DNA of 64,000 bases from an uncultured Prevotellaceae bacterium (GTDB lineage: Bacteria > Bacteroidota > Bacteroidia > Bacteroidales > Bacteroidaceae), in contig CAMVDV010000005.1 in assembly GCA_947166305.1 (NCBI GenBank), positions 39,210-103,209 on the forward strand, written 5' to 3'. Shown piece after piece: positions 20,101-31,400 of this stretch. How positions within the stretch are numbered: position 1 is the first letter of the stretch; each line of letters opens with the position of its first letter. The position numbers and the translations under genes were made by a program. The notes beneath the pieces were generated by a model, which ran no database searches, had not been told where the DNA came from, and saw only the letters and a list, made by a program, of their open reading frames with translations.

Positions 20101-22154
20101 ACGAAGGATATGTCACCACGTATGCCAACATGGTTTACACGCTCAACTATGCCGACACCGACTACGCTCGCTTCGACAAGACGACGGGCGGCAAGGTGGG
20201 TTACGTCGAGAAGTACGTCGACGACGGCGACTTCCGCTTCTCCGACGGCAAGAAGCCTTTGAAGCCCGACATGCGCTTCTCTTCCGACTACGGCTATCTG
20301 CCGCTCTTCCCCGACGACTACATCTTCTTCGGACAGAAGCTTACGTACAACATCCAGACTGGCGCCGGCGGCGCTGTCATCCCCCACGCCTTGCATCCGC
20401 AGGCTGTGGCCAAGAGCCACACCATTGGCAGCGACGAGGATGTCGACAACAGCCGTCACGGTCTGCTCATCAACGACATCAACGATCGCTCGGAGAACCG
20501 CATCTTCCGTGCACCGGCCTACTATCGCAACGGCACCTACGGGCGGTATGCCATCTTCAATGCCCGTGCCGTCTTCGTCGATAACTTCGACTTCACGGCT
20601 GGCGGAGCGTCCTATCACACCACGCCGCACGAGGGCATGACGGCCATCGACTTCACCGGTGGCAACGGCGACACCCACGGATATCAAGGCGTAGTGGCTG
20701 GCGTTGAGGACAAGGAAGGTGTGGCCGGCGACTTCACCGACCGCGCTCATGGCTATCGTCCGTTGCTCGACTTCGAGCGCCTCGATGCCTTCCAGACGCA
20801 GGGCCTCACCCAGAACCTGTTGGCCTACACGCCGCCCACCGGACAGGAGGGCACTAAGAACCAGCAGACGCACGATGTGCTCGCAAACTACTTCCACGAT
20901 CTCAGCTATGCCGAGGAGGACGACAACTATCGCACCGTCTCAGTGCAGAACGCACAGAACGTCAAGGGTCACGTCGTGCTGCAGGCCGGCACAGAGCTCG
21001 TTGACGGCGAGTACAGCTACGTCACCGATGTCGATCACTTCCTTGTGGACAAGCAGGACTTCAACGCACCGATTCCGTTCAAGTATGCGGCCGACAAGCG
21101 TATGTGGTACCAGCGTACGCCCGACAACTACGTAGAGGCCACCTGGAGCGACGATGCCACGCCTGTTCGCACCACCAAGGGTTGGGAAGGCGTCTGCCTG
21201 CCCTTCCAGGCCGAGCTCGTCACCACGCAGCAGAAGGGTGAGCTCACCCACTTCTACGACGGCAGCACTTATGGCCATGAGTACTGGCTCCGAGGCTTTG
21301 CCGACGGCGGTACGCTCAATGGCGACATCTATGAGGCCAACTTTGTCTATCCCGAGGCCGGCACCAACGAGAAGGACTACACCAACACCTTCCTTTGGGA
21401 CTACTACTATCAGTACTCCAGCAGCAACCGTCAGGACGACAATACCGACGAGTACCAGCAGCGCTACTATGCTGCAGCCAAGCAGTATGCCGACTATCCC
21501 TTCTCCACGGCAGGCAAGCCCTACATCGCAGGCTTCCCAGGCACTACGTACTATGAGTTCGACCTCAGCGGAACGTTCGTGCCCGAGCACCCGCTGCAGG
21601 ATGTCGAGGCACTCGATGCACAGGTCATCACCTTCGCTTCCGCAGCCGGTGGCAGCATCGCCAAGAGCGACACCGAGCTCACTGCAGGAGCCGACGGCAG
21701 CACCTTCGGCGGATACGTCTTCACGCCCACCTATCTCAACGCGGCAGTCAGCGCCGGAGCCTACATGCTCAACGCCGACGGTAGCAGCTACGTGCTCACC
21801 GATGCCGAGACGCAGGCAGTGCCCTTCCGCCCGTACTTCACGCAGGCAGGCGGAGGAGTCAAGGAGTACAAGCCGGCCCTTGCACGCGCCATCAGCTTCA
21901 AGCGCGTCAGCACCGACATCCAGAGCGAAGAGCAGGCGGAGGGCGACAAGAACCTCGACGGACAGCTTGTCATCACATCAAGGCACAGACGCATCATCGT
22001 CAACTCCGGACTCCACGAGGAGACCACGGTGCGCATCTACAACACCTCCGGTGCCATCGTGCGCGTCTTCGACATACAGCCCGGACAGACCGTCGAGACC
22101 CAAGTCGCACCAGGCATCTACATCGTCAACAAGAAAAAGATATCAGTAAAGTAA
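11157..22154 (+). CDS. Giant Gly-rich repeat secreted protein (3665 aa) with C-terminal sorting-like domain
   Basis: Sec signal (LLLGALLLCPMQVLGQ); many NVYGGG/VFGGG repeats; GLUG-like segment near 19600-19830; C-terminus TTVRIYNTSGAIVRVFDIQPGQTVETQVAPGIYIVNKKKISVK resembles a type IX secretion sorting domain. Start lies 1 nt after the fimbrillin stop. Confidence 0.85.
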   Translation: MPNMLNKLYKPDMLYVKLLLGALLLCPMQVLGQIVIGGNVYGGGNRGDLKGTATVVVQSGTIEGDVFGGARMADVTPTTFEEQTINGVTLPEDYATHVLIWGGNVNNVYGGNDITGNITGGTNVEIYSNVGGDVYGGGNGSYVYTDQTSLKDDITYGDLFYEVGEGQTSVQALNAFRPNIDKTLVHISGKSAELTGSTEQTTYIAGRVFCGGNSATLRSSAGDPLAELRIGSHVVANNVFLGSNGENMVNTTTLQNYADASVNSMDLTDAGTFADYMLGVDMNINPTVSFDANYAEETAYIGSFFVGGNVGSMSAAGTFDISFPHKVLIYNKLVGGCNQANVPYSEYNAAHEGGITTAANPKVVLNLAGLKLEPRLLNFDTSTNTYSLDWNKTADNMLIGGNVYGGCYNSGYVNGGVNINLWADAISPAVRTAADGTTLKTLVDHRDAVLNTALSIFGAGYGEDSEIWGNTTINISDKADIVKVFGGGEKGVVGNLTRDANGVRTGGVDAVSNTTINLTAGNVGKIYGGGFEGGVTGHTTVNLVGGTAYDVIGGACNAEIGEYAETYIGKAGTSTMPNIINNVYGANDFGGVIKGSKSYADRVTSEASSQVYNNSLLTTSAYVEYLKGKVNYIFGGAKASYDYKDQTLYSAYANADGTAKDGFEKPSISGAFVNFRPEYSVDSRVARVYGAGQGYFNEIDKDLLQDHGYVLIDIPADVENFGRLEVFGAGDYSGIGMEVPAAAVRTNEETEGDVTAAAVIDLVRGNINSVYGGSYKQGFTRRTIVNVPEGSTIDLNYLYGGAYGVSAADGNLLGNLYPCDVYESNVNFKGKDARVRTIYGGNNSYRRTLYAHVNIHTPVKYVHQSYGLTHANIFGAGYGENTWAQYTEINLLDNAAVYETYGGGEAGSVYNKVSAQALADANGWSLAMPGDYGTTDASYDHGGLDNALAHSNQLYADYGPTNDNVNVAEKYNTNVHINKGTNVLNYAYGAGLGSHIYTYKFDGNFAGNTQPQPSDYISGATSPDDLDAEARAKYQSALEAYNAYSAYTSGTIVGANEYNAFNDTQKSHWNLEAQRTTAVVSGTSYIELLGGTVAKDLYAAGTVGAVQDTLRLGTGVFTASSTAYVRGGTARNVYGGGWEGPVGKHDMSKAANFLDEDELGVTNVIVGRPEEDIATDYAAALAGDATLDKQEFYYYNGIPAILRDVYAGGEGGVVRGTANLDIFNGMVGYRYKDKSAITAGEKNYYKITTDGDGNITYVPLKDGDDLSAEKSLYVEEVDQDNVGDNILFEAGNAFGGGYAANSDVDIANITLWDGIIRNSMYGGGEIATIGRGTQAKNASNEFEVTVNKPGETHVTMMGGHVLRDVFGGGRGFNAWKTEDKTEGNTNGYVFGQTDVNIHLGTIGTLEGVSKGYGNVFGGGNVGFVYSQYGKQADGWYYEDYSTKKLSEDTRVEVKAYGRALEAVSIDGTTYQKRDYIPNTKLDKLTNSDADKQLWAKVDQSGITIYNAVFAGGNVSAGSDKIMAFSKTVYGNSTAAVIDVYSRDLISVGGKGVGGLYGDGNLTFVDGYRELNITNYGTDWYSLSGGVDSDEEFNALTVRQQSFYTTQYECVEAYSPYEKGDIILHDVFLLVDDADKDKWKRKQSIVNEGRFINTVQRCDFCGIKGSRLVLHGAIDRAQDEAEADYTNYTINRVGELSLNQNQEHGSYFGINNVVKFLGGVTSDVNFSEVRKTNSAVTGDYAADGKTYYEWKEEHINDNMRNDGSAPNKIALSSGVFLEIVKELDTSGNKVYGPITGVVELDLLNVSPGEGGGYVYAKNIHGVPTHTPMYADVISDANQNLVTNRAFTYAEATADNEMQTSGNFIHSLPKHILDDCFPESKKYVGANASPAHYWYIRGEYYVYEQLVSAYTGGADAYNTEMSIPLTMSIQGNAKLRLLNVIPGLYADPSQLALRSYNSADPSLSISDSISIARNAVVKTYGQGDPISYWDWYNATTAERSMFVMEGDAMVCNTEATIDGRKYYPREAITRSAYEALAGKTAYDDSGNVILDEDTMQPVDAQSLFFVINEVNHDNGYLLTLDFSNPSSRDDYYRLISEAGGTPIKKKDWAALSDLEKEKYVKSATFTCNASGTYGQYVFRKEDIISHNVYTMQTSDVQNNATQTQAEFNPAYLAKEDCEVNVGGLLKSFTKGTPISSTDYAVIANASDYFEPAYICVSTVLVGSGDYRVLNQLVGESEYSAWGGDIQERFQQAYYCTKDGSWGGKYYEAGKNYNGVDYCQLLPEERAHFDYNYDALDALLYNNYASNHAQGAYHYGSIGDYTSYINQVGGTNHNSAISVFDRPGQPFYSASARLDYRATFNSENADNNFQYAKDTDDIAVSEGTVLNNEQYENLPNDRKFYASFAVSDAHLKDMDDNDWADGNYHTFIVKNTFEVAGNMYNAGKTISHKDYSNLTTTQQGYVDEVVIPYSEEGTHGIGTYYFCIEEYPVGANDGSITSHGSGIPDFPTEVTDINNTTYAKGSSVPVGTVINSATMASIPNYQMHFNITGEIPIEETTLYVPVSADIDALQRDRYVTAIYEYSYTESDASGMNYETRVEKHIINIRIKFLSGTPVIGSLKEPDLVLPLETVALDIPSIQEGAFPILGGGWEIYPTEDNAKHHRNGREYVNGGEPLYFYQNDYYVAYYALTRMGKTFSDPVPVHVANYQRMADVINNPFHMYINHRDNDRDPKIYIDGRSVDTYGEAIRDKDEAEVVREYNNELDAMQAVWRIVNTSYGSQYNEEVDGKSRNITGANGLEFFLQNEVGSQLPSWTPIGDNTQCFAGIFHGNGNTVTGLNNSLFGHLCGRVYNLGVMGNFTTGGVANTGEGRIENAWVWTSATPSGQAVYANPDAGARVINTYYPDANSTFTGSTGNLEITERPVEDFVNGSVAYDLNRYYLEARHRLFGQKTDGTVNDNIFYRLPNGSLQKDKTTQIADANGKNPGDEGYVTTYANMVYTLNYADTDYARFDKTTGGKVGYVEKYVDDGDFRFSDGKKPLKPDMRFSSDYGYLPLFPDDYIFFGQKLTYNIQTGAGGAVIPHALHPQAVAKSHTIGSDEDVDNSRHGLLINDINDRSENRIFRAPAYYRNGTYGRYAIFNARAVFVDNFDFTAGGASYHTTPHEGMTAIDFTGGNGDTHGYQGVVAGVEDKEGVAGDFTDRAHGYRPLLDFERLDAFQTQGLTQNLLAYTPPTGQEGTKNQQTHDVLANYFHDLSYAEEDDNYRTVSVQNAQNVKGHVVLQAGTELVDGEYSYVTDVDHFLVDKQDFNAPIPFKYAADKRMWYQRTPDNYVEATWSDDATPVRTTKGWEGVCLPFQAELVTTQQKGELTHFYDGSTYGHEYWLRGFADGGTLNGDIYEANFVYPEAGTNEKDYTNTFLWDYYYQYSSSNRQDDNTDEYQQRYYAAAKQYADYPFSTAGKPYIAGFPGTTYYEFDLSGTFVPEHPLQDVEALDAQVITFASAAGGSIAKSDTELTAGADGSTFGGYVFTPTYLNAAVSAGAYMLNADGSSYVLTDAETQAVPFRPYFTQAGGGVKEYKPALARAISFKRVSTDIQSEEQAEGDKNLDGQLVITSRHRRIIVNSGLHEETTVRIYNTSGAIVRVFDIQPGQTVETQVAPGIYIVNKKKISVK

Positions 22155-22174
22155 CGCACACACTCTCTCATCAC

Positions 22175-22275
22175 CTCGCACGCGGAGCTTCAGGACTCCG
22201 CGTGCGAGGATAGCAAACACCGCACGCGACAACCGGCATCGCCGCACGCGACGACCGCCAACACCGCACGCGAAA
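22175..22275. repeat. 22-nt phased array (5 cores), units 1 and 2 forming a 13-bp hairpin
   Basis: CGCACGCG or its inverse CGCGTGCG at 22177, 22199(inv), 22221, 22243 and 22265. CTCGCACGCGGAG/CTCCGCGTGCGAG stem at 22175-22208. Confidence 0.95.
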
Positions 22276-22468
22276 ATTCACACCCTCACTCACCCCATCC
22301 ACGCAACACCCTGTCAACGACATGACAACAACGCATACACCAACCGACACGCCGCAGCAGGCAGACCCCATGCTTTGCTTGCAAGGATATGCTATACCCA
22401 TCCGCAAAACCATCGAGACCGACTCATAAAACGGTACGAATCGCAATAACTTAACCATCGAAACGACT

Positions 22469-25400
22469 ATGCAGTTCAATATGTTCAATAGAAAAGTATC
22501 AAAGGCTCTTCTGTGCCTTGCCCTCCTGCTGACAACTTTTGCAGCGCAGGCGCAGACGGAGATAACTTCTCTGGACCAGATAACGAATGAGGACGGCAAC
22601 TACAAGCTGACGAGCGATGCCTCCGGCACTCCCGGCGTCACCACCTTCCGAGGCACACTCGAGGCCGCTATCGACCCCACAACGAAGATGCCCTACCGCA
22701 TCACGGGTCTCGACAAACCGCTGTTCACCACCCTGACCGGAACAGTGAAGAACCTCGTCCTGGAAGATGTCAACATCAGCGGCAACACCGGCAACACCGG
22801 CGCCATCGCAGCCACTGCCGAGGGCGCTGCCCGCATCTACAACATCGGCATCCTGAGCGGCTCGGTTGGCGGCACAGACAACACCGGCGGCCTGGTAGGT
22901 TTGCTCCGCGGCACAGCCCACGTGGTGAACTGCTACAGCTATGCCACCATCACTGGCGGCAGCAACGTAGGCGGCATCGTTGGTAACAACAATACCACCA
23001 CCACCGCTGCCAGCATCAAAACCATGGTGATGAACTGTATGTTCTACGGCGACATCACAGGCGGCTCCACCGTCTCGCCTGTTTTTGGTGGCACCAATAT
23101 CGCCAACCTCAACAACGGCGGTCTCAACACCTTCAACTATTATGCCTACGACGAGTTGAAGACCAAAGCCATCAGCAACAACAAATACAACAGCGCCCTG
23201 GCCGTGGAGCAGAAGTTTTTGAACCGCTTCGAGTTCTACCGTCTGCTGCTGAACAGCAACAAGAAGCTGGCAGCCTTCTACGCAACGGGCAATGTGGCCG
23301 ACGGTGGCCAGATGCTCAAGTGGGTGCTTGAAACGGCCGACCGCACCATCGACAATCCCAAGCCTTACCCCATACTGAAAGCCCAAGGCAAGTATCCCTC
23401 CATCATCAACCCCGACATCGAACACGCTCCCGACAGTGCAACAGTCGGACGCAACCATGGCGGAAAGTTAAGCAACAAGTCAGGCGGCACCAAGACGCTT
23501 TCTGTAACGATTAGCGGCGTGGGCAGTAATGCTCCAAGCGGTGCGAGCATCACGCAAGGGAACCTTACCCTGATACGTACCGACAAGGACTTCGATCGCT
23601 TCAACTTCAACTACGACAAGGTGCAGCTGCCCTACTACAACGACGTCGGTACAGGCAACTGCACAGGCAACCGCGTGGTGACAGGCTGGAAGATTACGGC
23701 CATCACAGCCATAGACAGCGACCCCTATACCGCGGCCAACTATCCCACCACGGGCATCAAGGACTTCCCCGACCATAACTACGCCGACCGCCGCAGCTCC
23801 AACAAGGACCTCTACAGCGTCAGCAAGCGCGTCTTCTCGCAAGGTGCCTACTTCGACGTGCCCTACGGTGTGACCTCCATCACCATCGAACCCTACTGGG
23901 GCAAGGCATACTATATCGCCGACCAATACTACGATGTTGTTTATTCGGCTAATTATCAAACAAAACAGGGTGTGAGTCAAACCGGCACGCAGGTGAACAC
24001 GAGTTCCACGCTGTTTAATGGGCAAAAAGTAGAAACGAGTATTGAGCGAGCCTTAAACAAGATAACCAGCGAACTGGGTGGCTTAGGTTCTACCGTCTAT
24101 GACAATGCTCTCGTACTCGTGGGCAATCTTCATTTGAACACTGTGCCGCAAAACGGAACCACACCATTCACCATGACATCGGTGGACATGGACAACGACC
24201 ATGAGCCAGACTACAGCCTTATCTATCACCATACGGGCAGATTGAGCATAACTCCCATACGTTACGACTTCCTGAACATTCCCGGTACAGCGCAGGCGCA
24301 GAAACCCAACGGCGCCAGCCTTATCTGCAACTTCACCATCTTCAAGACAAGAGGATGGTTCGAGACCACCAATACAGCACTTTTCTACACCTCTCAGCTG
24401 GAGTATGAGAATTTGGATAACAACACCAAGACCGATGCTCCACTCATCTTGCTTGGCGGCGTGGTTGACCAGTTTGTATCGACGCAGAGCAAGGCTGTCA
24501 CCGGTAAAACTATCTACATCCATGTCGGCGGCAATGTATGGATCCAAGAGTTCGGCATGGGCACCCATAGTGATGGTAGTCAGTCCACCCCCCACGTTCC
24601 CGTATCAGTGACGGGAGGCGAGTTCCCAGGCTTCTACCTCACGGGAACCTACAATGCCAATGCGACTATCAGGGAAGACAATGCCGAATGCTACATCAGC
24701 GGCGGTTACTTCCATGAAGTGGCAGGAGCATCGCAGGAAGGCATCAAGGGCAACGTACACTGGCAAATCTACAATGCCGATATCGATCAGTTTTTTGGAG
24801 GCGGCATCAACGAGGCCAGACCCATACAGGGAACCGTCACTACCGACATCTACAACAGCCATGTCACACTCTTCTGTGGCGGACCGAAGTTCGGCAACAT
24901 GACAACGGGAAAGGCTGTCACGACCAACGCCGAGGGCTGCACATTTGGCAACTTCTTCGGCGCAGGCTATGGCGGCAACTCTTATAGCCGAAAGAAATAC
25001 TACGATAAAGATGGAGACCAAAACTGGACAACTCTTCAAAACTATTATGTTAACGACCGCGGCGAATACTACAATGGAACAAGCACCGGCTCGTCGCAAA
25101 CTTCAGGAAAAGACTACGGCAAGAAAGGTCCCGGCGTAGCTACGGACTTCGACTATGAGTTCTTCGTCTGGAGTTCCGGAACCACCGGTGCCCGTCTGTT
25201 TGTGAAGTTCGTCTCTTTCTCATTGGCACAATGCGATAGTGTCTCTTCCACGCTGAAGAAGTGTACCATCAACGAGAATTTCTATGGCGGCGGCAGTCTC
25301 GGCAAAGTGTCGGGAACAGCCAGGTCGGAACTCGAAGACTGCACCGTGATGGGCAATGCCTTCGGTGCCGGCTATTCCGCTACCCTGCCCACCATCCCTG

Positions 25401-28400
25401 TCAGAAATGGTGGTTTCACGACGGATCCTAATTACAACAAGAACTCAGGTATGTTCGAGCCTGGTATCTATACAGGCACAACAGAATACACATGGGAGCA
25501 AGTCGCCAACTACCCTGCAGAGGGTGGTGCGGGCTTCGACGGCACACAGGTCATCACCACGCAGAACCTCGATAAGACCAACCTCGGCTCTGTCGGCAAC
25601 GTCCAGCTCACCATCAAAGGCACCACCGAGGTGAAAGGCAGTGTCTATGGCGGCGGCGAAGAGTCCATAGTGACCGGCAATACAGTCGTCAACATCGAGG
25701 GCGGCACCATCGGCACCGGTGGCTTGGGCGGTGCAGACTTTGGCAACGTCTATGGCGGCGGTAAGGGAATGAAAAACGACGTCAAGGCAGGATGGGTTCA
25801 GGGAAATACCACCGTCAACATCAGCAGCCTGCCCGACAACAACAAGACAAAAGTGCTGCACAACGTCTATGGCGGCGGCGCCTTCGGCTCGGTGGGTACC
25901 TTCACTTACGCTGCCGACAGTACGATAACGGGATACACCTCCGGCGGTCAGGCCACGCTGAACATCTTATCCGGCACCTTCGGCACCGATGGACACGACA
26001 ACGGCATGATTTTCGGTTCTTCTCGTGGTCAGGAAGGCAATCCCCTCACAGATACCAATATCGACAAATTGGCTTGGGTGTACAACACCGTAGTCAACGT
26101 CGGCACGGCAGGCTCTGCCACCGGCCCCATGGTCAACGGCTCCGTCTATGGCGGCGGCGAGAACGGACACAACTACCAGAATGCCGCAGTCAACATCCAC
26201 AGCGGCACCATCGGCTATACATCCTACGACCCCACGTCCGGCTACAATTGCGGCAGTGTCTTCGGCGCTGGCTGCGGCACAGACAAATACACCGTTGGCG
26301 AAGTGCAGCACTACAATCCCCTGGCCGGTACGGTCTGGGGCAATACCACCATCGCGATTGACGGCGGACACATCCGTCACAACGTCTATGGCGGCGGTGC
26401 CATCGGCTCGGCTGGCAAGGCCGACGGCTCCAATGGCAAAGCCACCATCACCGTCACCGGAGGCCGCGTCGGTACCGACGGCAATGACAACGGTAACATC
26501 TATGGTGCTCCACGAGGCGACAGCGATGCGACAGATGCCGATATCGCTCAGGTGGTAGATACAGAAGTAAACATTAATTACGCCACCACGCCCACCGGCG
26601 ACAATACGGAGCATACGGCCCAACTCATTGCGGGCTCTGTCTTCGGCGGCGGTCAGTCGGGTGTCGTCAGACATAGCGTCGTCGTCAACATGAAAGGCGG
26701 ACTCGTGCTTCGCGACCTCTATGGCGGCAGTGCGCTGGCCAATACGAACATCGGCAACGCCACGAACTACGGCACCAGTAGCGAAGCCATATCTTCCACT
26801 TCGACCTATACCACAACGCTGAACCTCCACGGCGGCATCGTCGGACACAATGTCTATGGCGGCGGCTTGGGACGCAAGGCCGCTACGGGCGTGGCACCTG
26901 TGGCAGCCCTCGTTTATGGTGATGTAATGGTGAAGCTGAACGAGACCATCGCTACGGACAATTGCAGAGTAAAGGGGAATGTCTTTGGCTGCAACAACTA
27001 CAACGGAACGCCGAAGGGAATACCTACTGTCCACGTTTACAAGACCGTGGGCTACGACGAAAGCCACAAGAAATCGACGGATAAGGACGACACCACTTAC
27101 GACGTCCATGCGGTCTATGGCGGCGGCAACGAGGCGGCTTACCAACCCGCCTTGAGCACCTCCTCCACCAACGTCATCATCGACGGCTGCGACCTGACGA
27201 GCATACAGTACGTCTATGGCGGCGGCAACGCTGCACCGGCTCCTGCCACACAAGTGACCGTCAACAGTTGCTACGAGATAGGCAGTCTGTTCGGCGGCGG
27301 TAATGGTTACGACGATTTGGAAGACGGCTCGCCTAACCCTGGTGCTGATGTCGGTCTCATCAATGGCTCACCCTATGGCTCAGGCGATGCCAATACCATC
27401 ATCTACGGCGGCACAATCCACGAAGCCTATGGAGCCAGCAACCAGAAAGGCTCCATCCGAGGCTCCATCAACCTCAACGTGCAGGAAGACGGCGCCTGCC
27501 CCCTGAACATCGACAAGATGGTAGGTGCCGGCAGGAACGCTGACATCGACGGCGACGTTATCCTCGTCATGGGCTGTATGCCCGACACGAAGACGGCACT
27601 CGTCTTTGGCGGTGCCGACAATGCCAACGTCAATGGCAACGTCGAGCTGACCATCACCAGCGGCACGTTCGGGCAAGTGTTCGGCGGCAACAACCTGGGT
27701 GGCATCATCAAGGGCCACCTCAAGGTCAACATCGAGGAGACAGGCTGTCGCCCCATCAAGATTGACGAGCTCTATCTCGGCGGCAACGAGGCTGCCTACT
27801 CCGTCTTCGGTTACTACGACAGCGGAGAGACCGACACCTTCGACAGGCCGATTTATCTGCCCAGAGTGTCGGCCGACGATGCAAATGCAGCCATCGCCAA
27901 TCCTGCAGCCGATGCCAATCACTCCTTCCCCTACGCTCAGCCAGTGCTCAATGTCATCTCCTGCACGAGCATCGGCAAGGTGTTCGGCGGCGGACTCGGT
28001 ACGGGAGCGGCCATGTATGCCAACCCGACGGTCAACATCAATATGATACCAGGCAAGTATGCCAATCTCTTGCCCGACGACGAGAACAACCCCAACCGGC
28101 TCGGCGCAGTGGAGAACGTCTATGGCGGCGGCAACGAAGCTGCCGTCCACGGCAACACCACAGTCAACGTGGGCACTACGATAGGGCAGGAGATAACTCT
28201 GGCATCCACCGGAGCCACGGCAAATGTCCTGGGAGCATACATCACCGGCACCGTCTATGGCGCAGGCAAGGGCATCGCTTCCGACCCCGATGCTGCCATC
28301 GTGACGGGCAATACGCAGGTCAACCTTGGCGGCGGTCATGTATTGCGCAGCATCTATGGCGGCGGCGAACTTGGCTCTGTCGGCACCTTCACTGAGAAGT

Positions 28401-31400
28401 GGGACGCAAACCAGTTCGATTCCGACAAGAAGGCTTGGCACTTCAAGGACGAACCCAAGGCTTGTAAGGAAGGAACGGGCTTGGCTGAGGTCATCATCAC
28501 CGGAGGACAGGTGGGCCTCAACGGACAGCTCATGCCCGACCCCACAAAGCCGACGGCCGACGACGACTTCGGCTACGTCTTCTGCGCCAGCAAGGGCATT
28601 GCCGACTCCCTCACCTACGAGAAGGCCAACCTGCTCGCCGTGGTAGGCAATACACACCTCGAAGTCAGCGGCGGCCTCATCATCGCTTCCGTCTATGGCG
28701 GCTCCGAGAACGGAGAGGTGCTCACCGACACGCATGTCGAGATAAAGGGCGGTCAGATTGGCACAGGCCACTACAAGGAAGGCGAAGAAGATCGCTGGGA
28801 CGGCATATACGAAGAGGATGCCTGGACGGCAGCCATTGCCAAGGTCAAGGACGGCACCTTCACCGATGCCGATGCCGAAGGCTTCCACCTGTGCGACGCC
28901 TGGCCCTTCGGTCCGGAAGGCGACCGCCATGTCTACGACCACTATGCCGGCACGGAAGGCTATGATGCCAAGGGCGGAGCCTCTCCCGGCAGCGACGGTC
29001 ACAGCTACTTCGGCCACGTCTTCGGTGGCGGCAGCGGATACTATCCCTTTGCTGCTGGCATGTGGCGCCGTACGGCAGGTCGCGTTTGCGGCAATACAAA
29101 AGTAGACATCACAGGCGGACACATATTAACTAATGTATATGGCGGCAACGAAATCACCGACGTGCTCGGCACGAGCCGGGTGGAGATGACGGGAGGCACC
29201 GTCGGCGTGCCACGCACACTGGCCGACATACAGGGACGCCCCGTCAACTGCAACCTCTTCGGTGCCGGCATGGGCGACCCGCGCGTCCTCTTCAACGGAT
29301 GGTCCAACGTGGCTTCCACCGAAGTCATCGTCAGGGGCGAGGCCGTCGTCTTCGGTTCCGTCTTCGGCGGCGGCGAGGACGGACACGTCTGGGGCAACGC
29401 CAGCACGACAATCGAAGGCAACGCCGTGGTAGGCACCTTCGGCTCCTCGGGCGTCGACGGCAACGTCTTTGGCAGCGGCCGCGGCTTCTCGGGCATCGCA
29501 CTCACGGCAGGCGTGGTCTGCGGCAACGTCGAGGTCAACATCAACGGCAAAGCCAAGGTTTATGGCTCTGTCTTCGGCGGCGGCCGTATGGCAGCCGTTG
29601 GCACCTACCTCGCGGCTGATGACAACGAAAACTATGGCGCAATGCAGTCAGGAGCTGACCATGGCAACGTCACGGTCAACATCACCGGCGGCACCATTGG
29701 CAACCTGACGAAGATGAACGACAACGAGTTCAGCACGGGCGACGTCTTCGGCGGCAGCAAGGGCGTGCTCTTGGACGAATGGGCCAAGAGCCAGAAGCTC
29801 GGCCTGGTGAAGAACACCACGGTGAACATCTCTCAGGCCGATGCAGCAAGCCCCACCACCATCTACGGCAACGTCTACGGCGGCGGCGAGATTGCCTCTG
29901 TCGGCTACTATAAGTATGCTACGGCAGAAGAGGCTGCCAGCTACAACGCCACCCACACCTTCGAGGAGAGGTCTGTGGGCGACGTGTATGCCCTGCTCGA
30001 CGAGAATGCAGGCACGGCCACCATCAACATCACCGGCGGCACCATCGGCCAGAACAGCACTACCGACACTCATGGCCTTGTCTTCGGCGGCTGCCTCGGA
30101 AGGTCCGGCAAAGACTACTCCGGCTATTCCTTCGTGAACAAGTCCTTCGTCACCCTCGACGGCGGCACCGTCTATGGCTGCGTCTTCGGCGGCGGCGAGA
30201 ACGGACACGTCTTCAACGACACTGATGTGGAGATCAAGAGCGGCACCGTCGGCATTCCCTTGGACAAGGAGCACATCGCCGATGCTGCCCTCGTGGACAA
30301 CCTTATATATAGAGGTAACGTCTATGGCGGCGGTCGAGGCATCGACTTGACCCCTGGCGGCGACTATAGCATCACGGCCGGCAAGGTGGCAGGCAACACC
30401 GTGGTCAACGTCACGGGCGGCATCATCTATCGTAACGTCTATGGCGGTGGCTCGCTTGCCTCGGTGGGTGACCCCAACGAGACGGCCGATACCGACGGCA
30501 ACTTCAGCACCGGCCTTGCCACAGTCAACATCACTGGCGGACAGATAGGCACCGACGGCGCTGCCAGCGCCAACGACTATACCAGCACTTCCACTACTCC
30601 CATCCGCGAACACCGCAGGGAGAACGGCTTCGTCTTCGGCTCCGGCCGTGGTATGGCAGCAGGCTCTGTGGGCAACAAGACGCTCGTGGACATGGCTTAC
30701 GTCAAGAACACCCTCGTCACCATCGCTGGCGAGGCAAACGTCACGGGCTCCGTCTTCGGCGGCGGCGAGAACGGCCATGTGCGCAAGGACACCAAGGTCT
30801 ATGTCAAGGAGAACTGCTTCATCGGCACCGAACTGAATGATGCCGAGCATGAGATAGACGATAACGGTCGAGGCCGACTCCTCTATCGTGGCAACGCATA
30901 CGGTGGCGGCCGAGGCATCGACCACATGGTCGATGATCCTTCGCAGTACAGCCTCACCGCCGGACGTGTGGAGGGCAACACCTTCATCGAAGTGAGCGGC
31001 GGCAAGATTTACCACGACGTCTTCGGCGGTGGTTCGCTGGCATCTGTCGGCAAGGCTACGGTGAACAACGTGACCGGCGAGGTGACCTACGAAGGCGATA
31101 CCGGCAACAGCGAGGTACACATCAAGGGAGGCATCATCGGCTACTCTTCCGATGCCGACAAGCAAGGCTTCAACTGCGGCTTTGTCTATGGCGGCTGCCG
31201 CGGTCTGGCCGTAGCACCCTACGACGATGCCGTGAAGATGGCTTATGTCCACAATGCCCGAGTCTATATCGAGCCGGGAGCCGACGTCAAGGGTTCCGTC
31301 TTCGGTGGCGGTGCCAATGGTCATGTGAAGGGCAACACCTATGTTGAAATCACTGGCGGTTCCGTAGGCACAGCACTTCAGTCCGAAGAAGTGGGCTTCG

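Noticed and set aside
18063-20897. 944-aa minus-strand ORF antisense to the first giant gene
   Set aside because: Same shadow effect; composition is that of reverse-complemented sense codons.
22175-22275. CRISPR-like array of short repeats
   Set aside because: Units are 22 nt in total with ~10-nt cores and no room for spacers, some units are inverted, and no cas genes are nearby.
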